Shown here: positions 52,358 through 63,071 of the stretch, piece after piece
Numbering within the stretch: position 1 is the stretch's first letter
Layout: the number at the start of each line of letters is the position of its first letter
From: Billgrantia aerodenitrificans
GTDB taxonomy: Bacteria; Pseudomonadota; Gammaproteobacteria; Pseudomonadales; Halomonadaceae
Direction: 5' to 3'
DNA length: 64,000 bases
Assembly: GCF_021404405.1 (NCBI RefSeq)
Contig: NZ_JABFTV010000002.1
Location: 248,001-312,000, forward strand
Translations under genes and position numbers: made by a program
The notes under the pieces: generated by a model
The model's database searches: none
Told to the model about the DNA's origin: nothing
The model's input: the letters and a program-made list of their open reading frames with translations, nothing else

Positions 52358-53287
52358 TCAGTAGAGCCGAAACTCCCGGTGGTTCGGCACGCCCTGTTGT
52401 TCCTCGATCACCTTGCGGTAGCGCTTGTACTCCCACTGGTACTGGGCCGGGTCCAGGGCGATGGCGTCTTCCACGCAGGCGTTGACGCCGGTGGCCGACT
52501 GCTCCTCGTCGGTGGCGTAGACGCGCTCGTCGGCGGCGAGGAAGTGGATGGCGAAGCCGCGCCCGGGAATGCGCCGGGCCACGCCGGTGACGACCCGCGC
52601 GTCGGTGCGTGCCACCAGCTTGGGCAGCAGGGTCGCGGTGTAGGCCAGGCGATGGTAGAAGGGCGCGAACACGCCGCTGCCCCAGTTGGGCTCCTGGTCG
52701 GGCAGGATGCCCACCGCTTCACTGCGTTTGAGCGCCTTGAGCAGGGCAGCGACGCCGCGCGGATTGGTCGGCACCAGGCTTGCGCCCATGCGCTCGCGCC
52801 CTTGCCGGATCACCGCATCGAGTTCGGCGATCTTGGGCGGCTCGTACATGGCGGTGAAGGGAAAGTGACTGGAAAGCCAGAAGTTGAGCACCTCCCAGTT
52901 GCCGAAGTGCGGTGCCAGCACGATCACGCCGCGCCCCTCGGCGCGGGCTTCGTCGAGCAGTTCGCGGCCGTGGATCTCGAGAATCGAGTCCTCTACCCGC
53001 TGCGGCTCGCCCATCCAGGCGAAGCCCAGCTCGAGCATGGTGGCGGTGGAGTGGGTCAGGCTCTCCCGGGCCAGCCGGCGGCGCGTGGCGGCATCCTGTT
53101 CGGGGTAGACCTCGGCGAGATTGATCTCGGTGACCTCGCGCTCGCGCCGGCTGAAGCGATGCACCAGCGGGCCGGAAACACGTGCCAGGCGCCACAGCAT
53201 GGCGGGGCGACGCCCGGCCAGGGTGCGCCACAGGGCGGCGATGGCGCGGCCTTGCAGGGTGGCGGAGGGGGGCTGCGACTCGCTCAT
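52358..53287 (-). CDS. Lipid A acyltransferase, LpxL/HtrB family
   Basis: A 309-residue inner-membrane acyltransferase that adds a secondary acyl chain to lipid A. The HX4(D/E) catalytic motif is APHFGNWEVLNFWL at about residue 126, with EINLAEVYPEQDAATRRRLA upstream and GILPDQEPNWGSGVFAPFYH downstream, all in family order. It is followed after about 60 bases by the AsmA-like gene and preceded by a small membrane protein gene three bases away. LpxL and LpxM cannot be separated with certainty by eye. Confidence 0.88.
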   Translation of the reverse strand: MSESQPPSATLQGRAIAALWRTLAGRRPAMLWRLARVSGPLVHRFSRREREVTEINLAEVYPEQDAATRRRLARESLTHSTATMLELGFAWMGEPQRVEDSILEIHGRELLDEARAEGRGVIVLAPHFGNWEVLNFWLSSHFPFTAMYEPPKIAELDAVIRQGRERMGASLVPTNPRGVAALLKALKRSEAVGILPDQEPNWGSGVFAPFYHRLAYTATLLPKLVARTDARVVTGVARRIPGRGFAIHFLAADERVYATDEEQSATGVNACVEDAIALDPAQYQWEYKRYRKVIEEQQGVPNHREFRLY

Positions 53288-53290
53288 GGT

Positions 53291-53665
53291 TCAGATCAGC
53301 CAGGCATCCACGTTGTCGGGCTCGCGATGCTCCTGCAGGCGCTTGATGCCCTTCACGCAGCGCACCACCAGCCATACCACGGCCAGCAGCCAGGTCACGA
53401 AGCCGATCATCACCAGGGTGAGCACGCCGGAGATGGCAAAGTAGAGCACGGAGAGCCAGAAGGTACGGATCTGGTAGCGGTAATGCTCGTCGAACCAATG
53501 GGGACCCTGGCCGCGATAGACATAGGCGATGACCACGCCGACGATGGCCGTCAGCCCACCGCTGACCACGCCGGCCAGAAGCAGGGCATAGACGACGATA
53601 GGTAGGGTGATGTCGGGAGTGCCGTTCGGTTCGATGACGTTGCGGTTATCGGGGCTGTCGTTCAT
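53291..53665 (-). CDS. Small membrane protein, DUF4870-like
   Basis: A 124-residue protein with three hydrophobic segments (TLPIVVYALLLAGVVSGGLT, FWLSVLYFAISGVLTLVMIG, WLLAVVWLVVRCVKGIKRLQ) and the pattern DEHYRYQIRTFWLSVLYF, typical of small DUF4870/Tic20-like proteins. The function is unknown. ATG 53665 is preferred over the upstream in-frame 53680 from the natural N-terminus MNDSPDNRNV. It is just upstream of lpxL on the same strand. Confidence 0.75.
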   Translation of the reverse strand: MNDSPDNRNVIEPNGTPDITLPIVVYALLLAGVVSGGLTAIVGVVIAYVYRGQGPHWFDEHYRYQIRTFWLSVLYFAISGVLTLVMIGFVTWLLAVVWLVVRCVKGIKRLQEHREPDNVDAWLI

Positions 53666-53732
53666 GGGCCATCCAGTCAAACACGGTTTGCCCCAATGAT
53701 ACCGGTCACGCGCGTCATTGCCAGCGGGGCCA

Positions 53733-54125
53733 TTATTCCAGCGTTTCTTTCAGTGGCCGGCTGAGTTCGAGCAGGTTACCGTCGGGGTCGCGCAGATAGA
53801 GCGATTCGATGGGGCCGGTGGCGCCCTGGCGTGAGACCGGGCCGAGCTCGACCTCCACGTCCAGCGCCTCGAGGTGGCGCTGGACCTCGTCCAACGGCAG
53901 CAGGCTGCGCAGGCACAGATCCAGGCTGCCCGGGGTGGGCGTGGCGGCACGCGGCTCGATGTCGGTCGCCGTCCAGTGCAGGCGCAGGGCGATGTCGCCG
54001 AGCAGCAGATCGACTCGCTCACGATCGCGATAGCGCACCTCGAGCCCGAGTACGCGAGAATAGAAATCCACGGCGCGGGAGATGTCGGTCACGGTGATGA
54101 CCAGGTGGTCCAGACCTGACAGCAT
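53733..54125 (-). CDS. VOC-family (glyoxalase/dioxygenase-like) protein
   Basis: A 130-residue vicinal-oxygen-chelate domain: LDHLVITVTDISRAVDFYSR at the start with the first metal His, HWTATD in the middle and ESLYLRDPDGNLLELSRP at the C-terminus with the Glu ligand. Substrate unknown; fosfomycin-resistance or glyoxalase-type activities are typical of the fold. AGGAGG precedes the ATG. Confidence 0.88.
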   Translation of the reverse strand: MLSGLDHLVITVTDISRAVDFYSRVLGLEVRYRDRERVDLLLGDIALRLHWTATDIEPRAATPTPGSLDLCLRSLLPLDEVQRHLEALDVEVELGPVSRQGATGPIESLYLRDPDGNLLELSRPLKETLE

Positions 54126-54179
54126 TGCCGGCCTCCTCGTTGTGAAGTGTTTTTTCGTCAGGCCATGAAGGATACGACG

Positions 54180-54815
54180 ATGCCGACCTGCCCGCTATGC
54201 GCTTGCCCGCATTCGCGCCATTTTCATCGCGATGCACGACGCGACTACTACCGCTGCGACAATTGCCGGCTGGTCTTCGTGCCGCCTGAGCAGCGTCTGT
54301 CGCCCGAGCAGGAGCGGGCGGTCTACGACCAGCACCAGAACCGCCCCGACGACCCCGGCTATCGGCGTTTCCTGTCGCGCCTGTTCGAGCCGCTGCAGCA
54401 CCGGCTGGCGCCGGGAGCCAGCGGCCTCGATTTCGGCGCCGGCCCCGGCCCGACGCTGTCGCTGATGTTCGAGGAGGCGGGCCACCCGATGGCGATCTAC
54501 GACCCGTTCTATGCGCCCGATGCCAGCGTGCTCGAGCGCCGCTACGACTTCATCACCGCCACCGAGGTGGTGGAGCATCTGTTCGCCCCCGGGCGTGAGC
54601 TCGGGCGGCTGGCGGCGCTGCTGCCCTCGGGCGGCTGGCTCGGGCTGATGACCAAGCGGGTGACCGGCGAGGCGGCATTCGCCCGCTGGCACTACATTCT
54701 CGACCCCACGCACGTGTGCTTCTTCAGCGAGGCGAGCTTCGAGTGGCTGGCCGCGCACCTGGGCATGAGCGTCGAGTTTCCCGGCGCCGATGTGGCCCTG
54801 CTGCAGAAGAAGTAA
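54180..54815 (+). CDS. Class I SAM-dependent methyltransferase with N-terminal zinc-ribbon-like segment
   Basis: A 211-residue protein. The N-terminus has CPLCACPHSRHFH and YRCDNCRLVFV, a four-cysteine zinc-binding pattern, followed by the SAM motif LDFGAGPGPTLSLMFEEAG at about 83-101 and ITATEVVEHL (motif II). AAGGAT stands before ATG 54180; ATG 54165 is an in-frame alternative. It resembles the C-methyltransferase-like Methyltransf_23 proteins; substrate unknown. Confidence 0.8.
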   Translation: MPTCPLCACPHSRHFHRDARRDYYRCDNCRLVFVPPEQRLSPEQERAVYDQHQNRPDDPGYRRFLSRLFEPLQHRLAPGASGLDFGAGPGPTLSLMFEEAGHPMAIYDPFYAPDASVLERRYDFITATEVVEHLFAPGRELGRLAALLPSGGWLGLMTKRVTGEAAFARWHYILDPTHVCFFSEASFEWLAAHLGMSVEFPGADVALLQKK

Positions 54816-55054
54816 TTCGGGCTCTCTTGGCCTGTCTTGCTGTTTTTCCGATCTAGAATGGTGAATTGTTCTGGCCGAGAGGTGGGGATGGGATTAAGCG
54901 TTTGACACCGGCGCTGTCAGGCGTATGATTCGCGCCGCCCCACCCAAGCGTTGGCCGTTCGAATGCCAAACGCCAGGGCGATGGGCAGCGTTCCACGGCG
55001 TTTTCTGCCATCTTTCTCCCTTTACATTCTTCGGTTCTGTCGAGAGGCGCGCTG

Positions 55055-56464
55055 ATGTCGCGGCAACTGCTGGCCATGGCCCTGGCTCCCCTGCTGGGTC
55101 TCTTCATCCTGGGTATCGGTAACGGCTTCCTGGCCACGCTGATCACGCTGCGGCTCGACGCTGCCGGCGAATCGCCGGTCGTGATCGGCTGGGTCTCCTC
55201 GGCCTACTTCATCGGCCTGGCGCTGGGGGCGATGTTCAACGACCGGCTGCTGTTGCGCATCGGCCATATTCGCGCCTACGGCAGCTTTGCCTCGCTGGTG
55301 GCGGTCACGGTGCTGCTGCAGGCATTGATCTTCGACCCCTGGGCCTGGTTCGGCCTGCGCCTGATCGGCGGCTGGGCCACCGTGGGGGTCTATCTGGTCA
55401 TCGAGAGCTGGCTGCTCACCTCGGGCGATCAGAAGGTGCGCGGGCGCCTGCTCGCCCTCTACATGATCTCGCTGTACGCGGCCGGTGTGCTCGGTCAGCT
55501 GCTGCTCGGCGTGACCGATGCGATGGGCGAGGCCGCGCCGTTCATGGTCATCGGCATGCTGGCCTCGCTGTCGGTGCTGCCCATGGCGATGATTCCGCGG
55601 GTATCGCCGCTGATCGAGCACGCCGAGCCGCTCTCGCCGATGCGGCTGATCGTCATGACCCCCACCGGGGTGATGGGCAGCTTCGGCTCGGGCCTGGCGG
55701 TCGCTGCCGTCTACACGCTATTGCCGCTCTATCTACAGCGTATCGGCCTGACGGTGGCGCAGGTGGGGCAGATGATGGCGGTGGTGATCCTCGGCGCCAT
55801 GCTGCTGCAGTATCCCCTAGGGCGCTGGTCCGACCGCCACGATCGTCAGATCGTGCTGATCATGATCGGGGCTTTCTGCACACTGATCTCGGCCGGCATG
55901 CTGCTGCTGCCGCTTACCACCTGGGTGTTGGCAGTGCTGCTGTTCTTGCTCGGCGGCGGCGTCTTCGCCCTCTATCCGGTGGCGGTGAGCCACGCCGCCG
56001 ACCGGGCCCCGGCCGGGGCGCTGGTGCGCATGAGCCAGGGCCTGCTGCTGATCAACGCCATCGGCTCGACGGTCAGCCCGCCGCTGATTTCACCGGCCAT
56101 GGCCTGGGTGGGCGATGCCGGCCTGTTCTGGGCCTTCGGCGCCCTGGGGCTGTTCCTGGTCGGTTTCTTCACCTGGCGCCGCAGCGTGCGCCCGGCGCCG
56201 GTACCGGTGGCGCCGTTCTCGCCCAATACGCCCATGTCGCCGGTGGGTGCCGAGCTCACCGTCACCGAGGAGCTGGTGCAGGGGGCCATCGAGCACGAGC
56301 ACATGGAGGATCTCTCCAACGTGGTGCCTGAGGTGGAAGTGGCCGAGCCCCTGGTCGGCCCGCCGCCGCCGGACGAGCCGCATATCGCCTTCTATCACGG
56401 TGAGGATGACGTGGCGTACGGCGACCAGGAAAAGGAAGCGCTCGACAGCGACGCCCGACGCTGA
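55055..56464 (+). CDS. MFS transporter (YcaD-like)
   Basis: A 469-residue protein with 12 predicted helices followed by a 75-residue acidic cytoplasmic tail. Features typical of the YcaD/TetA-like MFS branch: GNGFLATLITLRLDAAGESP, VGWVSSAYFIGLALGAMF and PLGRWSDRHDRQIVL (the loop 8-9 motif). The substrate is unknown. A strong terminator follows. Start ATG 55055 has GAGAGG upstream. Confidence 0.85.
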   Translation: MSRQLLAMALAPLLGLFILGIGNGFLATLITLRLDAAGESPVVIGWVSSAYFIGLALGAMFNDRLLLRIGHIRAYGSFASLVAVTVLLQALIFDPWAWFGLRLIGGWATVGVYLVIESWLLTSGDQKVRGRLLALYMISLYAAGVLGQLLLGVTDAMGEAAPFMVIGMLASLSVLPMAMIPRVSPLIEHAEPLSPMRLIVMTPTGVMGSFGSGLAVAAVYTLLPLYLQRIGLTVAQVGQMMAVVILGAMLLQYPLGRWSDRHDRQIVLIMIGAFCTLISAGMLLLPLTTWVLAVLLFLLGGGVFALYPVAVSHAADRAPAGALVRMSQGLLLINAIGSTVSPPLISPAMAWVGDAGLFWAFGALGLFLVGFFTWRRSVRPAPVPVAPFSPNTPMSPVGAELTVTEELVQGAIEHEHMEDLSNVVPEVEVAEPLVGPPPPDEPHIAFYHGEDDVAYGDQEKEALDSDARR

Positions 56465-56484
56465 AGCCCCGGCCACCGCCCATG

Positions 56485-56516
56485 ACGCCCGATGCCCTCG
56501 CATCGGGCGTTTTTTT
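56485..56516 (+). terminator. Rho-independent terminator of the MFS gene
   Basis: A perfect 11-bp stem ACGCCCGATGC/GCATCGGGCGT with a CCTC loop, followed by six or seven Ts. It lies 20 bases after the stop. Confidence 0.93.
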
Positions 56517-56623
56517 CGTGCCCGAGCGTGGGGCGCTGGTCACCAGGCTGCGACCTAGTGATAATGGCCAACGAAAAGTAGTATATCTACTATCGCCGTT
56601 ATCATTTTTCCTGAGGTGTCTCC

Positions 56624-58405
<1,782 letters not shown>

Positions 58406-58415
58406 GCCGTTACTC

Positions 58416-58442
58416 CACCGGCCGCCACATCGGCGGCCGGTG
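58416..58442. repeat. GC-rich hairpin between acyl-CoA dehydrogenase and synthetase genes
   Basis: An 11-bp perfect stem CACCGGCCGCC/GGCGGCCGGTG with a five-base loop and no T-run. It could protect or process the message between the two genes. Confidence 0.6.
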
Positions 58443-58486
58443 ATCTGGACAGTACCTATAAGAACGATACCCACTCGGAGCCCACC

Positions 58487-60118
58487 ATGAACGACAGCAT
58501 CTTCGAACAGGACCTGCCCAAGACGCAGGCCAACCATGTGGCGCTATCGCCGCTGACCTTCATCGAGCGCAGCGCTTCCATCTACCCCGACTACCCGGCG
58601 GTGATCCACGGCGATATCCGCCGCAGCTGGCGCGAGACCTGGGCGCGCTGCCGGCGGCTCGCCTCGGCGCTGGAGAAGCGCGGTATCAAGCCTGGCGAGA
58701 CGGTGGCCGCCATGCTGCCCAACGTGCCGGCGATGTTCGAGGCGCACTTCGGCGTGCCGCTGGCCGGCTGCGTGCTCAATACGCTGAATATCCGTCTCGA
58801 CGCCGAAGCCATCGCCTACATGCTCGAGCACGGCGAGGCCCAGGCGGTGCTGGTCGATCCGGAGTTCACCGGGGTGATCGAAGACGCCGTCTCGCGGCTG
58901 GCGATCAAGCCGCTGGTGATCGACGTGGACGACGCCCTGTACGAGGGCGAAACACGCCATATCGGTGAGCTGGAGTACGAGGCGCTGCTGGCCGAGGGCG
59001 ACCCGGAGTACGCCTACCAGCTCCCGGAGGACGAGTGGCAGGCGATCTCGCTCAACTACACCTCGGGCACCACCGGCAAGCCCAAGGGGGTGGTCTACCA
59101 CCATCGCGGCGCCTATCTCAACGCGGTGAGCAACATCCTCGAGTGGGCCATGCCGCATCACCCGGTCTATCTCTGGACCCTGCCGATGTTCCACTGCAAC
59201 GGCTGGTGTTTTCCCTGGACCATCGCCGCCAATGCCGGCGTCAGCGTTTGCCTGCGCAGGGTCGATCCGAAGAAGATCATGGACCTGATCGTCGACGAGA
59301 AGGTCACCCACTTCAGCGGTGCGCCGATCGTACTCAACGGCCTGGTCAACCTGCCGGCGGAGCAGAAGCGTGCTTTCGACCACCCGGTGAAGGTCACCAC
59401 CGCCGGTGCCGCGCCGCCCGCCTCGGTGATCGCCGGCGTCGAGAAGCTCGGTATCGAAGTGACCCATGTCTACGGTCTCACCGAGGTCTACGGGCCGGTC
59501 ACCGTGTGCGCCTGGCGCGAGGCGTGGGACGAGCTGCCGCTGGAGGAGCGGGCCAGGATCAAGGCGCGTCAGGGCGTGCGCTACCACATGCTGGAAGCGC
59601 TCTGCGTCGCCGACCCCAACACCCTGGAGCCGGTGCCCAAGGATGGCGAGACCATCGGCGAGATCCTGATGCGCGGCAACAACGTGATGAAGGGCTATCT
59701 CAAGAACGAGGCCGCCACCGAGCAGGCGCTGGAAGGCGGCTGGTACCACACCGGCGATCTCGCCGTGTGGCACCCTGACGGCTACATCGAGATCAAGGAT
59801 CGCTCCAAGGACATCATCATCTCCGGTGGCGAGAACATCTCCACCATCGAGGTGGAGGATGCCATCTACTCCCATCCCGCCGTGGAGGAGGCCGCGGTGG
59901 TGGCCAAGCCCGACGAGAAGTGGGGCGAGACGCCCTGTGCCTTCGTCAAGCTCAAGGTGGGCTATGGCGAGGTCACCGAAGCCGACATCATCGAGCACTG
60001 TCGACAGCACCTGGCGCGCTTCAAAGTGCCCAAGACGGTGATCTTCACCGAGCTGCCCAAGACCTCCACCGGCAAGATCCAGAAATTCGTCCTGCGCGAA
60101 GAAGCGCGCAAGCAGTGA
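58487..60118 (+). CDS. Acyl-CoA synthetase (AMP-forming, medium/long chain type)
   Basis: A 543-residue ANL enzyme that activates fatty acids to CoA esters. The P-loop is LNYTSGTTGKPKGVVYHHRG at about 185-204. Other motifs are YGLTEVYGPVTVCAWR, GWYHTGDLAVWHPDGYIEIK, DRSKDIIISGGENISTIEVE and the C-terminal TSTGKIQKF with the catalytic lysine. The closest look is AlkK/DmdB-like synthetases. It lies in line with the acyl-CoA dehydrogenase and the hydroxyacyl-CoA dehydrogenase. Confidence 0.9.
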   Translation: MNDSIFEQDLPKTQANHVALSPLTFIERSASIYPDYPAVIHGDIRRSWRETWARCRRLASALEKRGIKPGETVAAMLPNVPAMFEAHFGVPLAGCVLNTLNIRLDAEAIAYMLEHGEAQAVLVDPEFTGVIEDAVSRLAIKPLVIDVDDALYEGETRHIGELEYEALLAEGDPEYAYQLPEDEWQAISLNYTSGTTGKPKGVVYHHRGAYLNAVSNILEWAMPHHPVYLWTLPMFHCNGWCFPWTIAANAGVSVCLRRVDPKKIMDLIVDEKVTHFSGAPIVLNGLVNLPAEQKRAFDHPVKVTTAGAAPPASVIAGVEKLGIEVTHVYGLTEVYGPVTVCAWREAWDELPLEERARIKARQGVRYHMLEALCVADPNTLEPVPKDGETIGEILMRGNNVMKGYLKNEAATEQALEGGWYHTGDLAVWHPDGYIEIKDRSKDIIISGGENISTIEVEDAIYSHPAVEEAAVVAKPDEKWGETPCAFVKLKVGYGEVTEADIIEHCRQHLARFKVPKTVIFTELPKTSTGKIQKFVLREEARKQ

Positions 60119-60132
60119 ACGGGAGCAAGACA

Positions 60133-60981
60133 ATGACACGACAGGCAATCGGTGTGGTTGGCGCCGGCACCATGGGGCAGGGCATCGCGCAGGTACTGGT
60201 GGCAAGCGGCTTTGCCACACGACTCTACGACGTGGCCGACGAGCAGCTGGGCCGCGCCCAGGCCGCCATCGACAAGGGCCTTGGCAGGCTGGTGGTCAAG
60301 GAGAAACTCAGCGAGGCCGAAAAGGCCGAGGCCATGGCGCGTCTGGAGACGACCACGTCGCTCGAGGCCCTGCGCGACTGCGAGGTGATCATCGAGGCCG
60401 CGCCCGAGCAGCCGGCGCTGAAGGAGAAGCTGTTTCGCGACCTGAGCCGGCTGAGCCACGATGCCATTCTCGCCTCGAACACCTCGTCGCTGTCGCTGAC
60501 CCGGCTCGCCGCGGTGTGCGAGCGACCCGAGCGGGTGGTGGGCATGCACTTCTTCAATCCGGTGCCGGTGCTCAAGCTGGTCGAGGTGATCCGCGCCGAG
60601 CAGACCTCTGACGCCACCGCGGCGCGAATCGAGGAGCTGACTCGGCAGCTCGGCAAGACGCCGGTGGCCATTGCCGACTCGCCCGGGTTCGCCGTCAATC
60701 GCCTGCTGATTCCGATGATCAACGAGGCCGCCTTTCTGCTGCAGGAGGGTGCTGCCAGCGCCGAGGACATCGACCAGTCGATGCAGCTCGGCGCCGCTCA
60801 CCCCATGGGGCCGCTGGCCCTGGCCGACCTGATCGGACTGGACGTCTGCCTGGCGATCATGGAGGTGCTGCAGGAGGGCTTCGGCGATCCGAAATATCGC
60901 CCCTGTCCACTGCTCAGGCGCATGGTGGCGGCCGGTTATTTGGGGCGGAAGAGTGGGCGCGGCTTCCATATATACCAGTAA
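60133..60981 (+). CDS. 3-hydroxybutyryl/3-hydroxyacyl-CoA dehydrogenase
   Basis: A 282-residue NAD-dependent enzyme. The Rossmann motif is IGVVGAGTMGQGIAQVLVAS at about 5-24, with SNTSSLSLTRLAAVCERPER (catalytic Ser/His region), VGMHFFNPVPVLKLVEVI and the C-terminal helical domain with AHPMGPLALADLIGLDVCL. The length fits Hbd/PaaH proteins. GGGAG stands before ATG 60133, 14 bases after the synthetase stop. Confidence 0.93.
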   Translation: MTRQAIGVVGAGTMGQGIAQVLVASGFATRLYDVADEQLGRAQAAIDKGLGRLVVKEKLSEAEKAEAMARLETTTSLEALRDCEVIIEAAPEQPALKEKLFRDLSRLSHDAILASNTSSLSLTRLAAVCERPERVVGMHFFNPVPVLKLVEVIRAEQTSDATAARIEELTRQLGKTPVAIADSPGFAVNRLLIPMINEAAFLLQEGAASAEDIDQSMQLGAAHPMGPLALADLIGLDVCLAIMEVLQEGFGDPKYRPCPLLRRMVAAGYLGRKSGRGFHIYQ

Positions 60982-61013
60982 GCGACGATTCACTACTGCG
61001 CTCGATATTCTGA

Positions 61014-61078
61014 TTGCCGGCGGTCCTCGCTCTCCTCATGTAGCAGGCTACACTCCGGGAGCTGCGGTCCGGCGGCAA
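61014..61078. repeat. Complex palindromic intergenic element
   Basis: The outer arms TTGCCGGCGGTCC and GGTCCGGCGGCAA are near-complementary, and the centre has a perfect TGTAGC-AG-GCTACA hairpin. The 65-base unit looks like a dispersed repetitive palindrome (REP/BIME-like), but I see only this copy in the window. Confidence 0.55.
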
Positions 61079-61100
61079 CCAGCCTCTCTTCGCTCGTGAC

Positions 61101-61132
61101 GTGAATCGAGCGCTTCCTTTGCGCTAATTCAC
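61101..61132. repeat. Imperfect hairpin before the enoyl-CoA hydratase gene
   Basis: GTGAAT-cg-AGCGC pairs with GCGCT-a-ATTCAC around TTCCTTT, an 11-bp stem with a small bulge, 23 bases after the larger palindrome and about 88 bases before the next start. Confidence 0.45.
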
Positions 61133-61219
61133 TCGACTTCACCTAACAGGGGATTGCCGACCAACCAAGCGTTCGCTAGGGTTGGTCGGTATCGTTCTGA
61201 CTGCAAGCAAGGAGCCCCC

Positions 61220-61993
61220 ATGAGCGAAAAGCTGATCGAGATGGTCGACAACGCCGGCGTCGTGCGCCTGACCATCAACCGCCCCAAGGCGCTGAACGCC
61301 CTCAATAGTGCCGTACTCACCGAGCTGGAAGCGCTGCTCACCGAGCTGGAGAAGCGCAGCGACCTGCGTGCCCTGCTGATCACCGGGGCGGGTGAGAAGT
61401 CCTTCGTGGCCGGTGCAGACATCACCGAAATGCGCACCAAGACCCCGGAGGAGGCGCGCGCCTTCGCCAGTCAGGCCCTGCGTACCATCAAGCGACTGGA
61501 GACGCTCCCGGTGCCGGTGGTCGCCCTGGTGAACGGCTTTTGTCTTGGCGGCGGCTGCGAACTGGCGCTGGCCTGCGACTGGGCCGTAGCCAGCGACAAC
61601 GCAATCTTCGGCCAGCCCGAGGTGCTGCTCGGGGTGATTCCCGGCTTCGGCGGCACTCAGCGCCTGCCGCGTCGGGTAGGACCGGCCATGGCGCTGGATC
61701 TGGTCACCACCGGGCGCAAGATCGATGCCCAGGAGGCCCTGCGTATCGGCCTGGTCAACCGCGTGATGCCCCAGGCCGAGCTCGAGGCCTACGCCGAGGA
61801 GCTGACCAAGCAGCTGGCCGGCAACGGCCCGCTGGCGGTGCGCAGCGCCAAGCAGGCGGTGCACGATGGCATGGATCAGGACCTCGACAGTGCACTGGCG
61901 CTGGAGACCAGCCTGTTCGCTCTTGGCTTTGCCGGCAGCGAGCAGAAGGAGGGCATGAGCGCCTTCGTCGAGAAGCGCAAGCCCAACTTCTGA
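61220..61993 (+). CDS. Enoyl-CoA hydratase/isomerase family protein
   Basis: A 257-residue crotonase-fold enzyme hydrating enoyl-CoA. Visible signatures: RLTINRPKALNALNSAVLTE, SFVAGADITEM (oxyanion hole), the catalytic region VNGFCLGGGCELALACDWAV at about 113-132 and FGQPEVLLGVIPGFGGTQRL. AAGGAG precedes ATG 61220. It completes a dehydrogenase-ligase-hydroxyacyl dehydrogenase-hydratase set; no thiolase is in the window. Confidence 0.92.
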   Translation: MSEKLIEMVDNAGVVRLTINRPKALNALNSAVLTELEALLTELEKRSDLRALLITGAGEKSFVAGADITEMRTKTPEEARAFASQALRTIKRLETLPVPVVALVNGFCLGGGCELALACDWAVASDNAIFGQPEVLLGVIPGFGGTQRLPRRVGPAMALDLVTTGRKIDAQEALRIGLVNRVMPQAELEAYAEELTKQLAGNGPLAVRSAKQAVHDGMDQDLDSALALETSLFALGFAGSEQKEGMSAFVEKRKPNF

Positions 61994-62015
61994 TTCATCA
62001 GCGGTGCAGTAACGA

Positions 62016-62047
62016 GAGAGCGGCAGCGTAACGACGCTGCCGCTCTC
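62016..62047. terminator. Bidirectional terminator between hydratase and DMT transporter genes
   Basis: A perfect 14-bp stem GAGAGCGGCAGCGT/ACGCTGCCGCTCTC with an AACG loop. On the plus strand GTTCGTTT follows. It lies between two convergent genes. Confidence 0.75.
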
Positions 62048-62068
62048 GTTCGTTTACGCCGTGTCGGT

Positions 62069-62950
62069 TCAGGCCAGCTCGCGGCGCCGCCAGCGAAGCA
62101 TGCCGGTGGCAATGGCGGTACCTGCCAAGGTAATGGCCATGCCCACCAGCACCTGCAGGCTGAGCCGTTCGTCCAGCAGCAGGTAGCCCCACAGCAGGGC
62201 GCTCACCGGCACCAGGAAGGTGACCGTCGAGGTGGCGGTAGCGCCGGCGCTGGAGATCAGCCCGAAGTAGAGCAGGAAGGCCAGGGTGGTGCTGAAGATG
62301 GCCAGGCCCAGGGCGTTGCCCCACGCCAGGCCGCTTATCGGCTCGCTGGGCCACAGCCACAGCCCGGGGATCAGCAGAATCAGCGCCGACATGGCGGTAC
62401 TGCCGGCGGCCAGCACCCGTACCGGCAAGTGCGACAGGTAGGTCTTGGAGTAGTTGGTCGCCACCCCGTAGCAGAAGGTGGCGCCTACGGCGGCCAGAAT
62501 GAACCAGCCGTCGCCGCCCAGGGCGAAGTCCAGCCGGTTGGCCGAGAGCACATACACGCCGAAGAAGGCCAGCGCCAGGCCCAAGTACTGCTGACGCTGT
62601 ACCGGGGTGGTGAAGAACAGGGCACCGAGCAGGGCGGTGAATATCGGCGTGGTGGCGTTGATCAACGAGGTGAAGCCGGCCTCCAGGCGAATGGTGGCCA
62701 TGGCCAGCAGCACGAAGGGCAGCACATGGTTGACCAGTCCAAGCAGCAGCAGGCCGCCCTTGTTCTCCCACACCAGCTTGAGATAGCGCAGGCTGAGCAG
62801 CAGCGGAAGCAGCAGCAGCGCACCGATGCCCATGCGCACCAGGATGAGCGGTACCGGGCCGAACTCGGGTACTGCCACGCGCATGAAGATGAACGACATG
62901 CCCCATAGCGAAGAGAGCAGAATCAGGCGCAGAGAATCGGCCGGCGTCAT
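62069..62950 (-). CDS. EamA/DMT-family transporter (RhaT/YdcZ-like, second copy)
   Basis: A 293-residue ten-helix protein with two EamA halves: ILLSSLWGMSFIFMRVAVPE at the start and STVTFLVPVSALLWGYLLLD in the second half, the usual family motif. Probable exporter of a small polar metabolite. AAGGA precedes the ATG. Unrelated in sequence detail to the DMT gene at 42878. Confidence 0.88.
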   Translation of the reverse strand: MTPADSLRLILLSSLWGMSFIFMRVAVPEFGPVPLILVRMGIGALLLLPLLLSLRYLKLVWENKGGLLLLGLVNHVLPFVLLAMATIRLEAGFTSLINATTPIFTALLGALFFTTPVQRQQYLGLALAFFGVYVLSANRLDFALGGDGWFILAAVGATFCYGVATNYSKTYLSHLPVRVLAAGSTAMSALILLIPGLWLWPSEPISGLAWGNALGLAIFSTTLAFLLYFGLISSAGATATSTVTFLVPVSALLWGYLLLDERLSLQVLVGMAITLAGTAIATGMLRWRRRELA

Positions 62951-63071
62951 GCAACGGTCCTTGGTGTGCTGTGGCTGAATGACGAGCGTAAACGAAACGG
63001 CCGGGTGATAGATAGCCTTCTATCCATCAATAAACATGATGGTACACATCAACGCTTACCAGCTCGCTGGC

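Noticed and set aside
58544-60220. Long open frame on the minus strand opposite the acyl-CoA synthetase
   Set aside because: The sense strand carries all ANL motifs; the reverse product has no recognisable fold.
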